From Apus apus (Eukaryota > Chordata > Aves > Apodiformes > Apodidae), in the NCBI RefSeq assembly GCF_020740795.1, contig NC_067294.1, positions 5,890,001 through 5,954,000 on the forward strand: a stretch of 64,000 nucleotides of DNA, in the 5' to 3' direction. Of this stretch, positions 35,510-46,500 are shown piece after piece. The notes under the pieces were generated by a model. That model saw nothing but the letters and a program-made list of their open reading frames with translations. It ran no database searches and was not told where the DNA came from. A program made the position numbers and the translations under genes. Each line of letters starts with the position of its first letter. The stretch's first letter is position 1.

Positions 35510-35575
35510 CTTGGCGGGGGAGGGGGGGGGCGGGCCGCGGCTGACGTCACAGCGCCGCCGCGCTCACGTGACCGC
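35510..35575 (-). promoter_or_regulatory. DCTN4: DCTN4 core promoter: palindromic CRE and TCACGTGA
   Basis: TGACGTCA at 35542-35549 is a full palindromic CRE/ATF site, and TCACGTGA at 35564-35571 is a palindromic E-box of the USF/MiT (CLEAR-like) type. Their centres are 22 bases apart, about two helical turns. They lie 33-62 bases upstream of the DCTN4 ATG, so the start site is probably close to the CRE. Factor identity is inferred. Confidence 0.65.
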
Positions 35576-35861
35576 CGCGGGGCGGGGCCGGGCCGGCCGC
35601 GTGGCGCGCGCCTCCCGCCTCCCGCCTCCCGCCTCCCGCCTCCCGGGGTGGGGCGGGCGGGGCCGGGTGCCCCGTGGCCCCGTGTCCCCCTGCCCCCCTG
35701 TCTCCCTGCCCCCTGCCCCCCTGTCTCCCTGCCCCCCTGCCCCGGGGCTGTACCGGGAGGCCCCGGGGAGCTGCTCTGTTTGGAAAAGACCGTGACGATC
35801 CTCCGGCCCAGCTGCTCACCCCGCGCCGCCCGCCCCGCCGCTCAGCACCGCATCGACACGG

Positions 35862-36235
35862 CTTTCAAACGCCTCCCAGGGATGGTGGCTCCACTGCTTC
35901 CCTAGGCAGCCTGCTGCAGTGCTGGCCGCCCTCTCAGTGGATAAATACTTCCTAATACCCCGTTGAAGCCTCCCCTGGCACAACTTGAGGCCATTTCTTC
36001 TTGCTCTTGGGAGAACAAACTGAGCTCGGCCTTGCTGTTCAGTAACTGTAGAGAGCAAGGAAGTCTCCCCTCATCCTCCTTTTCTCCAGACTGAACAACT
36101 CCAGTTCCCCCTGCCATGCCTTTTAAGACTCCAGAACCTTCACCAGCTTCATTTCCCTTCTTTGGACATAGTCCAGCAGCTTGATGTCCTTCTGGTAGAA
36201 GCAGAGCAGCCATGACCTGACTCTGCCTGCAGTGG
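35862..36235 (-). repeat. Older CR1 LINE fragment between DCTN4 and SMIM3
   Basis: Reads on + as the complement of the CR1 3' region: CCTCCCAGGGATGGTGGCTC, CAGCCTGCTGCAGTGCTGG, CTCCTTTTCTCCAGACTGAA and CTTTGGACATAGTCCAGCAG in the expected order. No terminal ATTCTATGA remains and it is more diverged than the copy at 33612, so it is probably older. Borders are approximate. Confidence 0.8.
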
Positions 36236-37400
36236 GGTCCTGGCTCAGTCCTGTCCCCCCCCTGCCAGGCTGTACACTTGCTCAGGGGTCACCCATATGT
36301 TCCCCAGTCCCTTGCAAAGGTCCTATTCCCTTTCCCTGAGCTTTCGTTCACACTTGATCACTGCCACATTTCCCTCTGAACTCACAAGCTACCAGACTTA
36401 CTCGTCCCCCAAATGTGGTTTGTCTTTTAGTCTCACAGTTGCTAAGACAGAACCTGACAAACCACAACAACAGCCATCCTCAGTATCGTGGGATCAGCAG
36501 AAAAGGTCTCCGGATGCTGGTTGCGTATCTGGAGGGCAGAGCTTGCATCAGCATCCCCCCTGGGCTGCTCCCAGGCACGTCACCTCCGTGTCCCTCACAG
36601 CCTGGACTCCAGCTTTGCTCCCCTGTCCTCAGCCTGGTACATCTGTCCCCACACAGAGCCTGGTGCCTGCTGCTCACCCATGTGGCTCCAGAGGAAACGG
36701 TGAGGATCTGCTGCTGCTGATGATGATAAAAACCCCACATGCTTTTTATCCCACGTTGGCTGGGGAGGCAGGGAGGAGGCTGCCCGTGCACTGCCCCTTG
36801 GGAGCCAGGTGCCTGGGGAGTGCTTGGAGGCCAGGGGTGTCTGGGAGCTCATGGTAGTGTTTTCTGCCACTGGGAATCTGGCAGGTTTCCCTGGGAAAAG
36901 CAGGGGTGAAGGCTGCAATGTGTGGGTGCTGCTGTGGGTGGCACGGGGCTTGTGTCCCAGCAGGAGAATGAGAGCATCCTGCCGTGCTTCCCTGGGAGCT
37001 GCTGCTGGCCTTGCCCTTCAGCATCTCTGATGGAGCAGAACATGACACTGGTCAGGAGAAACCGGAGATGCTTTCTGCCCAGGTCTGTGTAAATCTACCC
37101 TTCCCCAAGCCCTGTTATTTTAGGGAGAGTCTCTTACATTTTGCTTCTCTCTCTTGCCCCGGACCTCAGAGGCACGGGGGTGCACTGGGCCCTGCAGTTG
37201 CGAGGCAGGGCGGGAGCAGGGTAGGGGGAAAGCCCTTTATTAAGCTGTGAAACGTCCCCGTGGTTTCTTGCTGGCACCTGGGACCTTCAGGTTTGGTCTC
37301 CCCTGGCGGGACCCTGTCCTGGGAGGGATGAGCTGCAGTGTGCTCTCGCTTTGCCCTGGTGCAGAAAAAAAACACACGTCCTGCCTACTCTGCCCTCCCC
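36236..37400. other. Intergenic, nothing recognised
   Basis: Between the CR1 copy and the SMIM3 promoter no conserved protein, RNA gene or repeat family is recognised. Short open frames here have no family resemblance or splice support. Confidence 0.5.
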
Positions 37401-37419
37401 TCTATTTTCTTTTCTCTTC

Positions 37420-37511
37420 GCTTCCCCTTCCCTCGCTCCCGTCCCCCCGGGCCGGGCGGGGCCAAGCGGAGACTCCCTCCCCCGACGGGGATTCTGCTGC
37501 CGCCTCTCGCT

Positions 37512-37546
<35 letters not shown>

Positions 37547-37780
37547 AGGGCAGCGCCGCAGGTAGGGCAGGGCGGGCAGGCAGCTGCTGCCTGGCCCCCG
37601 TGGCGGGGGTCGTTCTCCGCCCGTGCTGCCGGAGACCGCGTGGTTGCGGACGGGGGGCTCAGCCCGGTGCTCTCGGTCGTGTCCCCCGGACCCCCGGCGG
37701 GGGGAGCAGCCGCGGGGCTCACGGAGGGTTGGTGCCCGTCCCTCAGCCCCGAGCCCTGCTGCTAATTAAGCCGTTAACTC
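37420..37780 (+). promoter_or_regulatory. SMIM3: SMIM3 CpG-rich promoter and non-coding exon 1
   Basis: A CpG-dense block contains an inferred first exon that ends at 37561 (GCCGCAG|GTAGGG). It carries GGAGCC x5 at 37512-37541, some 20 bases before the donor. SMIM3 is known to have its whole reading frame in the second exon, which fits. There is no TATA box in view; the start site is undefined. Confidence 0.6.
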
Positions 37781-38198
37781 CGTGACTCAGCACCGCGGGG
37801 TGGGGGGCAGGAGGTACGAGGCTCCCCCAAAGCAAGGGGGCTCCGGCTGCACTTGTCCCACTGTTTCCCCACCCAGTGACCCACGCAGGAGTGACCAGCA
37901 GGACGCCAGGCTGTGGCTTTGCTTTATCAGCTCCTTTAGCAATGGTAGCAATTAATAGGGAAGTTTTTCTCTGGGCTTTTATCCAGCTGCATCAAGGAAC
38001 GCTATAAATCTCGGGGCTTCTCGGAGGAGTCTTTTGTAAAGCTCTTTGCTTTCAAAGGATCCTGCAGCCAAGGCTGGATGTGGCTGTGGGGGCCTCCCTG
38101 GAGAGAGCAGCAGGATCCTGGGAGCGATGGGGGATTTCTGGCTATGGGGGGGGGACAGTGGGGGCTGCCCCATCACCTCTTTGCCTCTCCCTGGCAGG

Positions 38199-38378
38199 AT
38201 GGACCTCTCTGACTCTGCAGGTTCCGCCGCCCTGCCCAAGCACATCCTGGACATCTGGGTCATCGTCTTGATCATCCTGGCCACCATCCTGGTCATGACA
38301 GCCCTGGTGCTCTGCCCAGCCACTGCTGTCATCATCTACCGGGTACGGACTCACCCCACGCGCAACGGCATCGTGTGA
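38199..38378 (+). CDS. SMIM3: Small integral membrane protein 3 (NID67)
   Basis: A 59-aa single-pass membrane protein (human 60 aa), first described as an NGF-induced transcript; its molecular role is not settled. The coding frame lies in one exon entered at 38198 (CCTGGCAG|G then ATG). Residues 14-21 (KHILDIWV) and the following hydrophobic stretch to about residue 38 form the membrane helix. [19 protein letters not shown] makes the conserved juxtamembrane tail. The N-terminal dozen residues are diverged from mammals, but the membrane core is nearly identical. It lies divergent from DCTN4, as in mammals. Confidence 0.96.
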   Translation: MDLSDSAGSAALPKHILDIWVIVLIILATILVMTALVLCPATAVIIYRVRTHPTRNGIV

Positions 38379-39161
38379 GGCAGAGGTGACAAGGGACACT
38401 GTGCCAGGGACCCTGCGGAGCCCGATGGGGCAAAATGAGAGCTGGGGAGAGACAGGCAGGAGCAAGGTTGGGCCAGCACCTGGACTCTTGTACGTGGCCC
38501 TTGCCAGATGAACCCACTGCCTCCTACTTACCCACTGAGCTCACGGGGGACCGTGACGGAGATGGCAGCTGGGACACCAGCGGGGTGATGTGTGACTTTG
38601 TGGATGTGTCCAGCTAGAAACAACTCGCTCCCTTGAGGCAGGCTGGGCTCACCTTCGCTGGCAACCCCGTCTCCTCCCAGGCAAGCAGCAAGGAGTGGAA
38701 ATATCTGGCAAAGTTACACCTATTTTGGAGTCCCAGCTGTTGGGGTGGTTGGGGAAAAAAAAGGTCAAAGCAACGTGGATGTGATTTCTGGTTGCGCATT
38801 CGGAGTCTTGGCTTGAAGTGTCAGTGACAGAGCTTGTCCTGGCTGCACAGCAGACGTGCAGCTGGCACCGGCTTCTCCTCTATCAGGTATCTGCTGAAAT
38901 TGTAGGAAAATTCTATGGGGCACTTGGTTCCTCTGCGTCTCGTGGGGCAGAGGAGTGTGGGCAGCTCCTGCCAGCCTGCCCGCCCGCCCGTGGGCTGGCT
39001 GTGCTCACTGCTCCTGCACATGGCGAGGGCCCCCAGTGCTTGCCCCACTGGGGGGATCTGTGCGACCCTCTCCTGGGCAGGCAAAGCAGGAGGAGCAGAG
39101 GGGTTTGTGCCCAGGCAAGCAGCAAGGGACCATGTAACCTCTTACAGTGCTTTTGCTATGA

Positions 39162-39167
39162 AATAAA
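39162..39167 (+). terminator. SMIM3: SMIM3 poly(A) signal
   Basis: AATAAA in GCTATGAAATAAATGGAC, followed by T-rich then GT-rich sequence (CTTTATTCT, then ATGTGAGTGTC), a good cleavage context. It gives a 3' UTR of about 0.8 kb. Confidence 0.75.
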
Positions 39168-39184
39168 TGGACTTTATTCTACAT

Positions 39185-42100
39185 GTGAGTGTCATTCAGC
39201 TCTGTCCACGCTGGTGCCCGGGTACAGGATCTGAGATACTTTGAAGCCTCTCCAGACCCCACCCCCCACACACACTGACCTCCTGCACTGCCTCAGCTTG
39301 AGGTCCCTGGGGTTCTTGCCTGGCCTTTGAGCCCTGTGGCCACAGCCCCATGGGAGGCACACTGCCAGCTCAGCCCCATGCTCCAGGGATGCAAACCCAA
39401 ATCTGGCTGTGAAAGCAGCAGCAACTGTCAGAGAGCGGGAAGGATCCCTGGGGACTTTCTGGCAGTGGTGCCAGCTGCTTTTCTCCCACTTGGGTGAGCA
39501 GCATCCCTCCCTGCTGCCAGCCTCGTGCTCTGGCGTGTGGCAGGAGTCCTGGGGCCAAAACAGCGTTCTGGTGAGTCAGGGTGAGCGAGGTCACGAATAA
39601 TGAGATGAATCAGCCTGGGATGTGGGTAAAGGCTACCGTGATGCTGATGGAAATCCCATTTTCTCGGCTGGAACACGGTGGAAACTCAGCGTCCCATCCC
39701 CACGTGGCTTGATCAGCCGGCATTGGGATTGCTTCTGGTATTGGGCCGGAGGGGCAGGACATTCCCAGGGAAGCAGCGGGACCTGGGGCGAAAGCCTCGG
39801 TCCCGGGGGAGGAGCCCAGAGCCAGGACGCAGCCCCCAGGGAGCAGAGACGCCTGCGCTGGAGCCGTGGGCTGCGGTGAGGGAGCAGACGCGTGTTCCGT
39901 GCCTGGCCCAGAATCCAATTTCTTTTTTCAAGCTGTTTTCTCTCTCTCTCTGTTGAGGAATCTGAGACAAAGAACCAGAGTTGTTTTCCTGTTGTTCCCC
40001 CTCTCTCCCTCCCTTGCTGGCATGGCGAGGCGACAGCTGGAGGAGATTATGGCTGCGCTGGGTGGGAGCAGCCCTGGCTCTGCCCCCCTTCCTTTGGGGA
40101 CACCGTTGGGTGTGGGGACAGCCAGCGGTATCTGGCACCGGGAACGGGAGCTGAGCAGCTTTGCTGTAAGAGGAATAGGGAAGAAGCCAGAAATACCGGC
40201 GTGGTTTGAGAAGGAAGCCTGGTTTGGAGAAAAATATCCAAAGAAAAGGATACAACCCTTGTTCCTCCGGCCATGCCCGGTGGCTGCTCACATATCCCCC
40301 TGCCCCTTGCCATGAGCAGCTGGAGGGTGCGAGAGGTTTCCTTTCGCAGCAGGAGTTTTCTGGGAAGTTTCCAGGCAAACATTTCCAGGAAAGGCATTGC
40401 AAAGCCTTGGAATGATGGGTTTGCTCACGAGAACGAACTGCACGGAGCAAAATGGCAGTGGGGGAAAAGTAGGGAGAAGCGGTGACATTTTTAAAGCATG
40501 AAAATGGGGGGGAGGGCACTGAGTTTAAACTGATGGGCACTGTCAAGTCAGAAATTCCTGCTCCAGGACTGAGCAGCATAAGTAAATCCCGCCCCCCGCG
40601 GCCCTGGCTTCGGTGCTGGAACTCGGAGACAGTGTTTGCGTGGTGTTTTGCCAAGGAAAAACGTCTTTTCCTGCCTGTTGGGGAGCGGGTCCTGCAGCGG
40701 TGACGCTGCAACAGGCAGGCGCGATGGGAGCGCCGAGGTGATTCAGCATCAGCCGGGATGCTTCCCTGCCGGCACCAGTGGGTGCTGGAATGAGGTGGGA
40801 GCCGGCTGCCAGCCCCTGGGGGCTGCTGCTGGGATGCTGGCAGCCCCTGCGGGAAGGAGGTGATGTGGGACGCCAGCTGTCACCTTCCCTCTGGGAAGCA
40901 ACGAGAGCCGTGCCGGGGATGCAAGCACCTGGCTTGGGTGTCTTATCTCTGCTGGACAGGGCATCATCTGGGCCCTGTGGTTCATCAGGAAAATTGTGGG
41001 AAGCTGCCGCGGCAGTTCTTGGATATCCCCCACCCCCAAAACGGGGGTCCCAAACTGGCCTTTGTGCTCCAGGCTACAGTGGGTTCTCCAGGAGCACATT
41101 GTAAACATCACGACTGGTGGGCTTGTCCTTCCCCAGCCTGGGGAACAGCAAAAGCCTGTGGGGTCAGAGCACTCGGGGGGTGCTCCTCATGTTGGAGGGG
41201 GGAGCAGCAGCACTCAGCAGCCACCCATTTCTCCTCCCCTGCTTGGCAGTAGCAGGTCACTGTGTGCCCCCATCCCCTTTGGGTGGAGGACAACGGACCA
41301 GGGGCATTTCTGCAGGAGGTAAAGGGAGTGGGAGGGATGGGGAGGCCAGAGAGGGCAGCACCCACAGCCACAGCCCAGGGGAGTGCAGGGGCACTCAGGG
41401 AGGGGGGTCCCTGCCCCAAATGGCACCGTGCCCAGCAGGGGGGCTGCGAGGCTGGGGCAGAGCAGGGAAGGCAGCATGGGGGAAGTGTGGCCCCAAGGGA
41501 ACCGGGGCCTCTTGCTTGGCAGAGCTTGTTTGCTTTTGCCTCCTGTTGCACACCTAGAACAAAAGTTCAGAGGTTGTCCCGGGTTTGCTGCTGTGCCAGA
41601 CTGCACAGGAGGAAAAGCAGTGCTGCTGCCAGCTGGGGCAATGCTGCCGGCCAGTGCCCGAGCCATTCCTTGCTGTCCCTGGGACGCTGCTGGCATTGTC
41701 CCCATTGCTCTGCACGGAAGAAGCTCCTCACTGGGCTCTGGAACAAGCCCAGCCAGCAGCAGTACGTGGTCTCCACTGGTGTTTTCACATTTCCTGTGCT
41801 CACCGCTGCCCTGCAGCCTGGCACAAAGTCTCTGCAGCCCCTGGCCTGTGGCGTGGGGACAGCCAGGGAGGGTGGTGGCAGTGGCAGTGGCAGCACGGTG
41901 GCCGGGGGCTGGAAGTGTTGACATTGCTGGCCTCCTGCTCCCGGACTCCTGCCAAACGTCTGCAGCAGGCCAGGGGCCAGCCCCAGCCCAACTCTGGTGG
42001 AAAAACAAGGGAGGAGGGAGGTTCATGCAAGGGTCAGCCTGTCCCCTCTGCCTGCCATTTGGGGTGGGGGACCATGATGGATGGAGCTGCACACTGTCCT

Positions 42101-43940
42101 CAGATGGTCTTGCTGGGGCACCCTTGGTGCAGCGTGGCAGGGACACTGGGTGATGTGCCCAAGATCCAATGAAAGCTCAGTGGCAGAGATAGGGCCCATT
42201 GACTGTGGCTAATTAAATCCTTGCCCGTTCCCTGCCTCCACCGAGGCTGATTCAGTGCCAGGAGACCTGAGGAAAGGGAACTTGGAGAAATGGGTTCCTT
42301 ATTTTTATTTTGGTTCTAGGAAAACACAGTTCAGGAGTGGCTCAGGCTTTCCCTCTGCATGCTGGAGATTAGGACACGTGGAAGGGACACAACAATGCTG
42401 TGCCACCACTGCACAGCTGCACTGCTCCTCCCAGCCCCCAAGTCCCTGTTAAAAACAGGAAAGCCACCAAAGCCCCACGCAGGCGATTAGGGAATATAAT
42501 TAGAAGTGAGTGGCTGTTCCCATGTGGGAACTAGCAGGACAGGGAATGCAGTCCTGAGAAGTTTCCCTGCTTTGTCCTGACTCTGTCCCAGGAGGTGGCT
42601 CAAGCCCTGGCTGGGGTCAGCAGCATGAGCTGGCTGGGGAGCACAGCTCTGTGTCGAGGAGTGTGGCACTGTGCTGGGCACACACCAGACCCTCTGGCTG
42701 CAGGATGCAGTGAGGTGCAAGCAGCCTCTCAGCCAGGAGCTGCAACCCTATGGCCCCGTGGCCCCAGGTCTCCCCTGAGCCCATGATGTGGGTGGGGAGG
42801 GTCAAGCCCCTGGCTTTGGCTCCAACAATCTCCCCAGTTTTGGCAAGGAGCCACCTTGCACTGCCCACGACCACATCTGTGAGGGGTGACCAGAGCATCC
42901 CTGCAGTTAGCCTGGCTGTTGTCACCTTGTGCTGTGCTCTGGGCAGTCCCCAGGCAGCAGCTGAACATCATGGGGGTTTGCCTGGACCTGGGAGTGCACC
43001 CCACACTACTCAGGGACCTGTGCCAGGGCAGGACCAAGCCCTTTCTCCAGCAGCAGTGCAGTTTTAAAGCTTTGGGGAAATGCTGCCTGTGAGAGAGGGA
43101 CTCTCAGCTTCCTTGCTCTGTGGCTCCGTGACCCTCCAGTCCTCCCAAGCCAGCTAAGGCTGCACTCGGAGCCTTTCCCAGTACATGGTGTTCCTGCTGG
43201 TGAAGGATACGGGATGAGAGATTGCTCCCAGCCTCCCCCAAGCCCCTGGTCCAACTCCCCTTCCCCGGCAGAGGTGACAGTGTCAGCAGTGACAGGGATT
43301 TGGCAGGGCTGTCCCTGCTTTCTAGCAAAGCCAAACCCCATGCTGGCACTTGACAGTCCCATGGGGCTCACCCGTTGCCACCCCGTCCTGCCCTCCATCC
43401 CAGGCCAGCCCCTCACTCTGACCACAACCCCTCCCGAGCCTGATTAATCCTCCCCTCAAATAATTTTTGTTTTGCAGGATTTCAGGGAATTTACACCTCA
43501 CCACGGATATTTCCCTTGGAGCCAAGCCCAGGGTAAATGTTTGCATTCCCCAGGCATGCAAACAGGGCCCTGGAAACTCCTGCCCCCGGGGACACCAAGG
43601 GCTAAGGGATGGCTGTGCTCTGCCCTTGGCCGAAGTGGGGTCACCACGGGGCTATGACCCTCCCAGTCCCTCACAGCCCGCCCCCTGGGAGGCTTCTAGG
43701 AGCACCCGAATTTGCTGCTCTGAAGGAGAGAAGCTCGATTAACCCTTCCCCACCCCTGAGCAGCACAGCCAGGGGAGGGAAGGACACCGGACCCCCAGCC
43801 CAGCCTTCTCGGGGAAGCTGATGGGTCCGTTTGGTTCCCCGCTCGGGTGGGGAAGGGGAGGAGGGGGAATGTCACTTCCTCCAGGTGCCCTGCGCAGGAT
43901 GGGGACATCACCTGGCACCTCTCCCACCCGTGCGGGTTTT
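39185..43940. other. SMIM3-GPX3 intergenic region, nothing recognised
   Basis: About 4.7 kb with no gene, RNA or repeat family that I recognise. Long open frames on both strands (e.g. 39713-40711 and 41214-42146) reflect GC-rich, stop-poor sequence and lack family similarity. In mammals this interval holds IRGM and zinc-finger genes; none are seen here. Confidence 0.55.
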
Positions 43941-44278
43941 AATCCCCGGCTCCCTGGCTCGTATAACGCGTTGCATAAACCTCTCCGCGCACACGCGGCT
44001 GCCCCGTGTGTTGGCGGGGTGTCCCAGGTCCCTGCCCCCCAGCATGGCACTGCCACCAGCCTCCCGCCCAGTGCCGTGTCCCCCCCGGGGCCCACACGGT
44101 TAATGCACCCTGGGCCCGTCCTTCCTCCGGCGATTGGCTCCCCCCGCGCAGCCCAGCAGCTATTTCTCGGCCGTCGGGCGGGGTGGTGACAGAAGGCGAC
44201 AGGGAGAGGTGTGTCCCCCCTCTCCCCGCTGTCCTCGGGGTGTGAGGAGGGTGCCCGCACCCCACGCCCACCCTGGCC
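43941..44278 (+). promoter_or_regulatory. GPX3: GPX3 promoter / 5' UTR
   Basis: A GC-rich stretch before the GPX3 ATG with an inverted CCAAT box (GCGATTGGCTC at about 44131) and a GGGCGGGG GC box near 44178. A TATAA at about 43971 is too far from the ATG to place as a TATA box with confidence. I looked for an antioxidant response element and found only a poor match. Confidence 0.5.
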
Positions 44279-46500
44279 ATGGGGGGCTGGTCCCGCAGCG
44301 CCTGGATTTTGCCCCTTTTTTTGGCTGGGCTCGTCCAGCCGGGGCAGAGTCAGGAGAGGGAGAAGGTAAGAGGGAGCGGGAGGAGACCCCCCCACGGGGG
44401 CTCTGGGGAGGTGTGGGGGGTACGCGGCATTCTGGGGACCCGCCTGTCCCCAAGGCTTGCTGCAGAGCTCCCGGGGGCAGGAGTGAGGCATGGTAGCCCT
44501 GTGACCCCCCCTACCCGTGGTCCCGGATCTTGGGGGGATTTTTCTGAGCCATTTTCCAGCCAGGGGAATTGCTGTCCTGGGGTTGGGAACAGAGGGGAAC
44601 AGAGCCTTGTCCCCCCTCACTCACCCCCACAGGGGCAGAGCACAGGGATTTTGTTCCGTGCACAGTGTCCAGGGGGGTGCATCAGATCTCTGCCCTCCAG
44701 CCCCTGGGAGCCTGAGCTCCCTAGGCAGAGCCCCTGTGACTTTATCTCCTGCTAGCTCCCAAAATAGCCCCTCGGTGGCACTTGGGTAAGCCTGGGTCCT
44801 CTGATGGTCACAGGAGGTAGGTTTCTCTGTGTTAACCCCTGCAGCAGCACTGCAGACAGAAGCTGCTCCACCCCTGGCACGGGTCTGATTCAGCCCTGAT
44901 CCCTTCCCTGAGCATGGCTTGGCCATGGCACAGCAGCCTGGTGCTGCTCCGGGGTGCTCTGGCTGTCCCAGAGGGGTCCGTGCAGGGATGGTGGGCTCCT
45001 GCCTGCCTGTGGCTCCGGGGAGGCTGGTGCTGGTCTCCCCACACCAGCTCAGGCTGTTTTCCAGCCTTTCTGCCTGGCTCTGGCTGGGTAAACAACCCTC
45101 CAGCTGCAGTCAGCCCCGCTGGCCAGGCATGCACATGTGGGCACATCCATGTGCGTGCAGGCACCAGCTTGTCCAGCCACCCTGACCTTGGCTTCCCAGA
45201 GCCTGGCTGTTGCCAGCAGGATTTGGGGCAGGAGGCACAATGCTGGCAGCTGCCATCTCAGCCAGCTCCAGGGCTGGACCTGCTGCTCTGGTGGGAGTGG
45301 GTGGCTGTGGGGTGGCCAGCAGCCCCCAGCCCAGTCCCACGGGATGCTCTTCACCCTACAGGTGAAATGCTACGACTCCGTGCAGGGCACCATCTACGAC
45401 TATGGGGCCCTAACCATCGATGGGGACGAGTACATCCCCTTTAAGAACTATGCAGGGAAGATGGTGCTCTTCGTCAACGTGGCCACATACTGAGGCCTCA
45501 CCCTGCAGTATGTTGGTAAGGGCCCTGTGGGGCATGGGCACCTCCAGGGACAGGACAGGTGGCCAAGGAGCAGGCAGGGTCACCCAGCTGTGCAGCACTT
45601 GGCAGACGTCCATGGTCCATCCTGCCTTGGGGAGCTGAGGGAATGGATAATGCCTGCTCCCAGCACCTGTCATAGCTGGGGATGCTCTGAGGGGTGGGTG
45701 CAGGTGTGGGGGTCAGCCTGGTTCCCTTCTAACCCCTCCCTGGGTCTACTTGCATGCAGAACTGAATGCACTACAAAATGAGCTGGGGCCCTACGGGCTC
45801 GTCGTACTGGGCTTTCCCTCTAACCAATTTGGGAAGCAGGAACCCGGCCAGAACTCGGAGATCCTCCCTGCCCTGAAGTGAGTACTGCAGGGGGGCTGCG
45901 GGTCACCTGTCCCTAAGCTCCCTGGTTGGGCTCCCCAAGCAGCTGGTGGGTGCATAGGCTGCAGCTCCTGCTAGATGTGACCTTTCAGCCTGGGGCTGTA
46001 GCCCCCAGAACCACAGGGCTTGAGGCTTCCCTACTACCCCTGTGGAGCACTGAGAGCTGCCCACTATGTGACCCCCTGCAGGCATGTCCGGCCGGGGGGC
46101 GGCTTTGTCCCCAACTTCCAGATCTTCCAGAAGGGGGATGTTAATGGAGCCAAGGAGCAGAAAGTCTTCACCTTCCTGAAGGTGAGCACCATGGCACAGG
46201 GGGATGAAGGGGCAGCACCCAGCCTGGTTTTTTGGGTGGGCAAGGCAGTGATGTGCTGGCTCTCCCTTGCAGAACTCCTGTCCTCCAGTGGCAGAGGAGT
46301 TTGGGAACCCCAAGAACCTCTTCTGGGAGCCTCTGCGGAACCACGACATCAAGTGGAACTTTGAGAAGTTCCTGGTGGGGCCTGACGGTGTGCCCGTCAT
46401 GCGCTGGTACCACCGCGCCAACATCGCTGTCGTGAAGAACGACATCATTGCCTACATGAGGGAACAGCAGCAGCAGCAGGGCCAGGAAGAGCCGGCCTGA
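44279..46500 (+). CDS. GPX3: Glutathione peroxidase 3, secreted selenoprotein
   Basis: GPX3 is the extracellular, tetrameric selenoperoxidase of plasma; it reduces hydrogen peroxide and organic or lipid hydroperoxides using glutathione or thioredoxin-type thiols. Exons: 44279-44365, 45362-45515, 45760-45877, 46082-46181, 46273-46500; all phases close to 228 aa (human 226). Residues 1 to about 24 are a signal peptide ([17 protein letters not shown] core). The active-site motif NVATY-Sec-GLT has Sec at residue 73, encoded by TGA at 45491-45493. The other catalytic positions are present: Gln103 in [11 protein letters not shown], and Trp181-Asn182 in [27 protein letters not shown] is the family's typical loop. 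The C-terminal tail has a poly-Gln run ([13 protein letters not shown]) unlike the mammalian tail. Neighbour TNIP1, convergent, is the same as in mammals. A SECIS lies in the 3' UTR. Confidence 0.97.
45491..45493 (+). other. GPX3: UGA selenocysteine codon (Sec73) of GPX3
   Basis: TGA follows GTCAACGTGGCCACATAC and is followed in frame by GGC CTC ACC (GLT), the invariant glutathione peroxidase active-site context. The reading frame then stays open through four exons, so this TGA is recoded, not a stop. Confidence 0.97.

Noticed and set aside
39866-40315. 149-aa + strand frame containing MARRQLEEIMAALGG
   Set aside because: The start looks protein-like, but there is no family resemblance, no clear promoter or splice context, and the tail is low complexity. 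Kept only as an unsupported ORF.
39713-40711. 332-aa minus-strand frame, longest unexplained ORF in the SMIM3-GPX3 gap
   Set aside because: Composition-driven; no recognisable domain, and codon content looks random (Ser/Pro/Arg-rich).
41214-42146. 310-aa minus-strand frame
   Set aside because: Same reasoning; overlapping long frames on the other strand point to stop-poor GC-rich DNA.
44178-44205. Possible antioxidant response element in the GPX3 promoter
   Set aside because: TGACAGAAGG misses the required GC after the three-base spacer.
43739-44620. 293-aa minus-strand frame over the GPX3 promoter and first exon
   Set aside because: Antisense to the CpG-rich GPX3 5' end; no conserved features.
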